This document shows positions 57,418 through 64,000 of a DNA stretch of 64,000 bases, piece by piece (position 1 is the stretch's first letter; the number at the start of each line of letters is the position of its first letter). The notes under the pieces are model-generated. The model saw nothing but the letters and a program-made list of their open reading frames with translations. It was not told the origin of the DNA and did not search any database. Origin of the DNA: Diphasiastrum complanatum (lineage: Eukaryota; Streptophyta; Lycopodiopsida; Lycopodiales; Lycopodiaceae); assembly GCA_029204225.1 (NCBI GenBank), contig CM055097.1:622001-686000 (forward strand). The letters are read 5' to 3'. The translations under genes were made by a program, and so were the position numbers.

Positions 57418-59049
57418 ATGTTTGGCACTTCCTGCACCAAAAGTCATGGTGAAGCAAACATGATTAATTTTCAACGGAGCTCAGTAGGTACTGGCAAAAC
57501 CCAAAGTGTGAAAGAAGTAGCTTGTGTTCTGTCAGATGTGTTAAGGACTCGGCATACAGACTTGGAAATCCACCTGAACAAACATGGTGCAATCCTAACA
57601 CCACAAATTGCTGTCAGTGTTCTGAAGAATCTTATGGATGTGAAGCTCGCTCTGAGGTTTTTTAATTGGGCTAGCAGGCAAGTGGATTTCAAGCACACCA
57701 CCTACACATACAATTGCCTTCTGAAGTTACTTGTGAAAGCTCACTGCCATCAGCAGACCTTTGAATATTATGATCGAATGCTACTTGAAGATTGCTCACC
57801 TAATAGCTATACCTTTTGCTTTATCCTCAGTAGTTTATGCCATGAAGGAAAGTTTGATGAGGCGCACAAGCTTTTACTAGAAATGGAGAGAAAAGGCCTG
57901 TCAACCCACCATATTTGCATATAGTACAATTGTTGATGGTCTCTGTAAGGCTGGGAAACTGGATCTTGCCGAAAACTTGTACAGGAGATGACTTCTAAGG
58001 GATGCGTTCCAAATATTGTTACATATGGGTCTCTTGTCAATGGATTTTGTAAAGCGGGTAATGCGGATGAAGGATACAAGCTACTCAATGAAATGATTGA
58101 AAAGGGTCATGTACCTAACACCATTATCTTTAGTAATTTGATTGATGGCTTCTGCAAAATAGGTAAACTTAAGGAAGCTGTCGTTGCATGGAAGAAATGA
58201 TTGCCAGGGGTGCTGCTCCTGACATTGTAACCTACAGTTCTCTTCTCAAGGGCTTTTGTAGTGCTGGAAAGCTCGATAAGGCCCTGGAACTTTTTAATAA
58301 ACTTAATCAGAAAGGTTGTGTTCCGAATACTATAACATACAACACATTACTACATGGTCTTTGCAGGGTCGGTCAACTGGAAGAGGCGAAGAAGCTTGTT
58401 CAAGATATGAATGAGAGGGGTTGTCTCCCAGATATTGTTACGTACAATGTCCTTATAGGAGGCTTCTGTAAGGCCAGCACTTTGGACAATGCTATAAGCT
58501 TCTGGAAGAAATGTGCCAGCTTCATTTTTCCCTGATGTTTGTACATATAATACCATCATTGACGGCCACTGCAAGGCCAACCAAGTTGAGAAAGCCCAAG
58601 CTTCTTTTCTAGAGATGATCAAAAGTGGGCTTTCTCCTGACATCTTTAGTTTACAGCATCTTATAGATGGCTTTTGCAAAGCAAATAAGGTAGATAGGGC
58701 TTGTGGGTATTTTCAGGACATGGTCAAGAGAGGATTTGTACCTGACATTGTTACTTATGGATCACTTCTTAATGGGCTTTGTAGAGCAAATAGATTATTG
58801 GAAGCTTATGAGCTTCTGAAAGTAATGATAGAAAAGGACCGTATCTCTGATTGTATTCCATACAATAGTCTCCTTGTCAGGCTTTGTAATGCTAACAACG
58901 TCGAGGCAGCCCTTGAACTACATCAAAAATTGGATGAAAAAGGCTGTATACTTGATCTAGATACTTATGATCTTATAGTTGATGGCCTTTATAAGGCAGG
59001 TAAGAGTGCTGAAGTGCACGGGCTTTTGAAGAAAGTAAAGTTGTCCTAG
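57418..59049 (+). pseudogene. P-type PPR pseudogene, paralogue of the gene at 19398-21704
   Basis: Reading starts at MFGTSCTKSHGEAN and has the same pre-repeat region as the intact gene (LTPQIAVSVLKNL...LALRFFNWAS). P motifs follow, such as [14 protein letters not shown] and ITYNTLLHGLCRVG, to a stop at 59047-59049. The reading frame must change five times: near 57905, 57985, 58188, 58495 and 58510. Motifs on either side stay in register at the protein level, so each is a small indel, not an intron. About 13 motifs remain. Upstream there is no clear presequence. If these were assembly errors the gene would be intact, but none lies in a homopolymer. Confidence 0.88.
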
Positions 59050-61284
59050 TGCAACTTTATAGCCATATTCCAGTTCTGAGTGTTGTTTTGAAGGTTATGG
59101 TTGGCATGAGGTTCATCCTGTGTCGAATTTGTTCTTTTCAAGAACATCTATCGTGATTTCATATTGCATTCATAGAAACTGAAATGCACTCTTAAGGTTT
59201 CTTTTCTGAATCAGCATTGGAAATTGTGGATATCTGTGTGCAAACACTAAAAATTCCATTTGGCGAAATGTTGTGATTGGAAGTGCATAACAGTTTTCTT
59301 ATATGCATTTCTGTCACAAACAAACTTCAAAACAGGTAACACTTCAATCTTATGATTATCCAAGCATATAGTACAGTACACTATTGCAAATTGTTTTCAG
59401 TGAGAGAAGCTTTCTTTAATGATTTGGATTAAATACGATAGAATTGCTTTAGACCTCCCCAAGTGGTCAAACTTGAGCCTGTAGGTATTTATTGACATGT
59501 ATCTGTTGAAAGGGAAGTATCCCATGGCCACTCTATTGTATTGCTTAGGCCTAGGATTCTGTGAAATGGGCCTAAACTCGTGTAGTAGAAAATTGGTTCA
59601 TGTGTGTCTCCCCATCACACATGTGAAGTGAAGCGAGGTATAAAATTTTCTCCTACCTCTGGCTCAAGTTGTTTTTTCCCATTCCAGGGTTTGTTCAGGG
59701 TGGTCTTCCTACTGGTGAAGTGTGTGAGCAATAATTCCTTGTGGTTCTGGAGTTACTACATATGTGTGATCCATCCAATAAGTGTTTGAGTCCACAAATT
59801 TTAACATTTTGGTTAGGAGAGCTTGTGCCTATTGTGATCTGTTTTGTAAGGCAGAAACCATGCTTGAGTGTGAAGAAACCAATTTTGTGCGTGGAGTTAA
59901 TAAAAAGCATTGTTGTTTAGTTTTGTGAAGGAAAGGTGCTTTATTGCAGAAAAAAGTACGAGAAAATTGCATTTTGCAGGTTGAAAGCAAATGTTTTAGA
60001 CCAAAAACAACCCATATGTGTGTGCAAAGGGCAGGTACTAATGGGGACATTACATATTGGTAGCAAACCTGAAAATAATCATTTGCAGTCATTACTGAGA
60101 GAAGGTGTTCTTATTTGCATTACACAAAAAGTGTGGATGTGATAGATCATGCAAATGAAAGGGAGTGAGGTACAGCAGTACTGAAGGTTGCAAAAAAAGT
60201 ACAACAGGAACAAATCAGTCACACAAAGTGGAAAGTCAATTTGCAAGATAGTCGGCAGGTTGGTAAAGGCAAATTGCAGCTCATAAGAAATTATTGTAAG
60301 TGGAGAAATCATTTGAGGCGCAAACAAGATGGGTCTGTCTGCAGGCTGCATTTGTAATAGGCAGATCGTTAACAGTTTAAAAAAAGTGGTAGATAACTTG
60401 TTGCAGGCCAAAAATAATTGATTGTGCTAAGTGACACTTGTGAAGATACGAGGTACGAGACAAGTACAAAGGCAGCTTGTACCAGGGGGTCATCAAAATC
60501 TGATGGCAGCAGTTACAGGTGACAAACTCAGACTTTGTAAGATGACTAGGCAAGCACAAGTCATAACTTGTACAATAGCTATGATTGCCACTGAAATGGG
60601 ACAATCATTGATGAGAAAATAAGTTCAAGCCTTAATTGCAAGAGGAGATCAAATTGACAAAAAAATTGTTGGAGACAAAGACAGACATGGAATAGAACTC
60701 CAATCCCAACAAAGTGCTCTAATACAAGCTATGAACACACACATATGACGTATCACAATGTGAAACAAGAGGCTGCAGATGATGAACACCAAGCAATCTC
60801 CAAGTAAGAATATTAAATGAACATTAGTCCACAGCCAAGAAGATTGATTGAAGATCTCTCGACAAAGAGCTACAGTGTGACCTCCTACAAAAGACTCGAG
60901 AACATCAATTAATCCACGATGTATGAATGATACTCCAACATAAATTGTTCTTGTAGGCTATTAAGGGACCTTTCCAAGCAACCACCACATATTGGGGCTG
61001 TTCATATTCTAGGTCCCATCTGGCTAGGCATCCAACAAGTCCTATGTTCAAGTCTCTGAAAATTACCGAATGTATCTGAGGTGGGGGTCCAAATTCGGCC
61101 CAAAATGTCCCCATAACAAATCTTGAAACAAACTTGACCTTTTTTTATGAAGCTGGGTCCACAATATTATGTGAAGAAATCAAGTGAACTTAAGTGCTGA
61201 GAAATACTAGAATTGGGGTTTTGAACCAAAAAAATGAAATAAACATGGGAAGCACATTTTATTGGGGAAAAAGATAGCGATAAA

Positions 61285-61286
<2 letters not shown>
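59050..61286. other. No gene recognised
   Basis: Includes the PPR pseudogene 3' flank. 59930-60640 is A/G-rich with short frames on both strands. No domain or RNA gene. Confidence 0.45.

Positions 61287-61331
<45 letters not shown>
61287..61331. repeat. (GA)n microsatellite, about 22 units
   Basis: Pure GA run of about 45 bases, 0.1 kb outside a copia LTR remnant. Confidence 0.95.
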
Positions 61332-61332
<1 letters not shown>

Positions 61333-61436
61333 ACTTGGGCTTTAAACACACAATATACAAGAGAGGATTTCTTTCATGTTTTTTTAGCGTTTATATGAAA
61401 AGTGTGGGTTGCAAAAATCAATGAAGTTTATTCCTA

Positions 61437-61773
61437 TATTAAAATTAGAGATTATGAACCTCATTTGGATTTCTAATCAATGATCAAGCATCAAGGATTG
61501 CACTTAGATTGAAAGATATCAAATCTACCTATTTTGCATCTAATTTGGCAATTGCCTTTGAACACCACAATCAAATTAGCATTGAACTGATCCTCACGGC
61601 CCTTCACACATGTGGATAGTACGGTATTGTTATCAGGTTCAGATCTATTCGAATAGACACAAAAAAACATCACATTAGTCAAGCATGTATTCCTCTTGCA
61701 AGAGCAAATTTGCCACAAATTACCATCAATCTTGATATCTCAAAAGTGTATGTACAAATGAGCTCCAAATCTA
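61437..61773 (-). repeat. Copia-type 3' LTR, same family as 12007-12352
   Basis: Reverse complement aligns with 12007-12352 from (TG/TA)GATTTGGAGCTC to TTTTAA(C/T)A, with many substitutions. Orientation is minus. Adjacent higher coordinates carry the C-terminal end of copia RNase H in the same orientation, so this is a 3' LTR. Confidence 0.82.
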
Positions 61774-61990
61774 AACTTAACAAATGATGCTTTTAACAAA
61801 GGTTTGGTAAGAATATCAGCCACACAAAGTGAAGTGTCCACATGTTCCAATTTGATCTTCTTTGCTTGGACCTTTTTTCTCACAAATGGTGAGCAACTTC
61901 GATGTGCCTAATAAATTGCATGACCTAGCTATGGAGTATCTTAACTTCAATACTAGATCAACTATGAAAGCTTGAGAGACTTAGCTATGG
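61774..61990 (-). pseudogene. Copia RNase H C-terminal remnant
   Basis: Minus text reads AHRSCSPFVRKKVQAKKIKL in part, then LEHVDTSLCVADILTKPLLKASFVKF, cited here in two pieces. This is the TxxxxADxxTKxL signature that ends copia pol, directly before an LTR. It is cut off upstream by the next element at about 62026. Confidence 0.75.
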
Positions 61991-62025
61991 AAAACATCAC
62001 ATACAAGGGAGAATTGCATAAGCAC

Positions 62026-62076
62026 CTCACAACACCAAAAGTTAGAAGAGGAAATAAATTGCTAGAGAGAGAGAGA

Positions 62077-62130
<54 letters not shown>

Positions 62131-62366
62131 AGAAAGAGAGAGAGAGGAGGGCGTGGGTCCTCCAAGTCTCTTGTCAGGCAAGCACGTCAAATACATGCAT
62201 GGAAAGTCTAGGTTGTCAACCATAGACGTGAGCTACTTGGCCAAGTGGGTCACTTGCACTAATTTACTCAACTTACAAAAGGGGGGTCTCATGTATTTAA
62301 TTTATAACATGCCCCATGAGTTATGTCTTACAACTTAATAGTGCTTAGCGGAAGGGGTAAAATAGG
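62026..62366 (-). repeat. 3' LTR of the deleted copia element
   Basis: Shares with 63757-64000: ACACCAAAAGTTAGAAGAGG, AATACATGCATGGAAAGTCT, GAGCTACTTGGCCAAGTGGG and GCCCCATGAGTTATGT, in order. It holds an expanded GA tract absent from the other copy. Confidence 0.88.
62064..62142. repeat. GA-rich interrupted microsatellite inside the LTR
   Basis: About 80 bases of GA units with a few T and A interruptions. The same place in the partner LTR (about 63799-63808) has only about five GA units, so the tract expanded after insertion. Confidence 0.9.
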
Positions 62367-63725
62367 CATTACTCTTCAACACCTCTCCTTAATGGCAATT
62401 TTATTCAAGCTGACACCCAACAGAGTTCTGAATTTTTCAAACTTATCTTTACTAAGTGGTTTAGTAAAGATATCAGTCTATCTGGCCGTTGGTGTTGCAA
62501 TACTAGCTCAATCTCCCCATTGCCCGTATGAAGTGCTGGTCCACCTCTATGTGCTTCGTCCGTGCATGATAGACTGGATTTCTCGCAAGCTGAATGCAGC
62601 TTTGGTTATCACAATGCAACAATGTAGGTCTTACTTGAGCAATCTGCATTGTCCTCAAGTAGACATCGTAACCAAATAGCTTCACAGGCGGACCTTGTAG
62701 TCGCCCTGTACTCAGCTTCGGTAGATGATAGGGCTATAGTAGGCTGCTTCTTGCTACACCAAGATATAGCCTCTGAACCTAGGCTAAAGCAATAGCTGTC
62801 GTCGATCTCCTATTATCTCTATCACCTGCCCAATCAGAATCTGAATAACCTTCCAGTTGGAAGTCACCATCATCAGTGTATCCAATCCCATAAGTCATCA
62901 TCCCTCTCACATATTGTAGGATCCGCTTGGGCTACCTTCCAATGTGCTTCGGTAGGCTTACTCATGAATTGACTTGCGATCCCAACCACATAAGCAATAT
63001 CTGGCCTGGTGGTAGTAAGGTAAATCAGGCTGGCCCACCAATTCGACAATAGAGAGTTCATCTACAAATGCTGGACCATCATCTCTTGATGGCTTGTTGC
63101 TTGCATCCATGGGTGTGCTAATTGGTTTGCTTTCTTGCATGTTAAACCTCTTCAATAATTTTTGTGCATACTTTGCGTGAGAGATAAAAAAGCAACGCTC
63201 CCTTTCCAAATCTCAACTCCTACCCTACTTGGTGATTGCTTAATGGTGAATGCTTGATGTTGCATATCTGATTCTTGACCAAACCTATAACTTGCACCTG
63301 CTGCTCCAAGCTTTGCTTTAAGTTCTTTCCTTTGCCTTTGTCTTTCTTCTGAAAGTTCTGCTTCTTCTTAGAAGCAAATGCAATGTCTTGGATTATCTTC
63401 CCTTTCAGAAAGATTCTTTCTTCTCATCTCATATTGTACAAGAAGACCCACATATCTCCCCAAAGGTCGGGAGTTTCTTTCTAGTAGAACAGAAACTCAC
63501 ATAGTCTTGATATGTTGAATATCAAGCTATTCAAAACTGTGGGGGACAATACTCCTGTCACTTACTGTCTCTCCAACTGAAGCAAGTTGGTCCATAAGGT
63601 CCTTGACCTTTGTGATGTGATCCAAATTGTTTGCACCTGCTTCCATCTTGAGAGTATGTACATGTTTTGCAAATACACAAACCTGGCTAAATCCACTGTT
63701 TTTAAACATAGACTTCAAAATATTT
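62367..63725 (-). pseudogene. Copia gag/pol remnants of the deleted element
   Basis: 63718-63527 reads KVKDLMDQLASVGETVSDRS, a copia gag helix. 63209-63110 reads CFFISHAKYAQKLLKRFNMQE then PISTPMD, the end of reverse transcriptase. Near 63060-62950 come YLTTTRPDIAYVVGIASQFM and HWKVA. Near 62685-62503 comes [20 protein letters not shown] then TKHIEVDQHFIR. Several frameshifts interrupt it. Landmarks are diagnostic for copia. Confidence 0.9.
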
Positions 63726-63756
63726 CAATCCTCCACTGCATTCTTTGCATTGCAAA

Positions 63757-64000
63757 GAACCCTCACACACCAAAAGTTAGAAGAGGAAGTGAATTGCTAG
63801 AGAGAGAGGTCCCTTGTGAGGCAAGCACCTCAAATACATGCATGGAAAGTCTAGGGGTCACCCATAGGAGTGAGCTACTTGGCCAAGTGGGCAAAATTTT
63901 ACTCAACTTACAAAAGGGGGTCCTCATGTATTTAATTTATAGCATGCCCCATGAGTTATGTACAACTTACAACTTAATAGTGCTTAGCCAAAGGGATAAA
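63757..64000 (-). repeat. 5' LTR of the deleted copia element, incomplete at the window edge
   Basis: Aligns with 62026-62366 and lacks the GA expansion. Sequence continues past 64000. Confidence 0.88.

Larger units (their letters stand above)
62026..64000 (-). mobile_element. Internally deleted copia element with both LTRs, running off the window
   Basis: A direct repeat (62026-62366 and 63757-64000+) brackets minus-strand copia scraps in the right order: gag near 63720-63527, reverse-transcriptase C-terminal text near 63209-62870, RNase H near 62685-62503. The internal span is only about 1.4 kb, so protease, integrase and most of the transcriptase are missing. The right LTR is cut by the window edge. 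No convincing primer site could be placed beside the right LTR. Confidence 0.8.

Noticed and set aside
61972-62338. Arg-Glu-rich plus-strand frames
   Set aside because: Translation of the expanded GA tract within an LTR.
1-64000. CRISPR arrays, bacterial operons, tRNA and rRNA genes
   Set aside because: No regularly spaced repeats with unique spacers, no ribosome-binding sites with polycistronic layout, and no cloverleaf-forming sequence was seen; the genes are plant nuclear in style.

Overview
This is nuclear DNA of a land plant. The evidence is a four-exon organelle-type RsgA GTPase gene, intronless pentatricopeptide-repeat (PPR) genes of both P and PLS class, a GNA-type mannose-lectin gene, a tau-like glutathione S-transferase fossil, and many decayed Ty1/copia, Ty3/gypsy and Helitron pieces using plant-style Met-tRNA primer sites. 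The very even P-type repeats (GLCKANK-like), the PLS protein without a DYW tail and the low gene density make me favour a fern or another seedless vascular plant. That is an inference from style only, without any marker gene.

Layout: 1-2.5 kb holds a GTTCCGGAAC-rich fold-back repeat and a copia gag-like scrap. 2.5-6.1 kb (minus) is the RsgA gene, with a (GA)29 microsatellite at the end of its reading frame. 6.1-19.4 kb is gene-poor: diverged tandem and direct repeats, a GST pseudogene, a copia 5' LTR with primer site at 12.0-12.4 kb, and a copia protease fossil. 19.4-21.7 kb (minus) is an intact 768-residue P-type PPR gene. 22-28 kb is a graveyard: repeats, a gypsy integrase/chromodomain end abutting a copia RNase H end on the other strand, and a Helitron helicase fossil. 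28.6-30.9 kb (plus) is an intact 776-residue PLS-type PPR gene.

31.25-42.18 kb is the most structured part. It is a gag-only LTR element (LTRs 574 bp, target duplication GTTTC) whose gag frame is split by a younger copia element (LTRs about 650 bp, 32861-38557). The younger element has gag, protease and integrase, but an unrecognised 288-residue frame stands where reverse transcriptase should be. A third copy of the outer family lies at 49.1-49.7 kb, fused to the end of a lectin gene that it truncates.

42-64 kb is again repeat-rich: three-unit tandem repeats at 46.2-46.8 kb, a second large GTTCCGGAAC fold-back element, a gypsy pol fossil, a P-type PPR pseudogene with five frame changes (57.4-59.0 kb), and a copia LTR remnant followed by an internally deleted copia element reaching the window edge.

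Four host genes look worth keeping: RsgA, the two PPR genes, and the truncated lectin. The first three are predicted to act in chloroplast or mitochondrion (ribosome maturation and RNA processing); the lectin carries a secretion signal. No operon-like relation exists between them. All exon borders, domain calls and repeat alignments were made by eye from the sequence.
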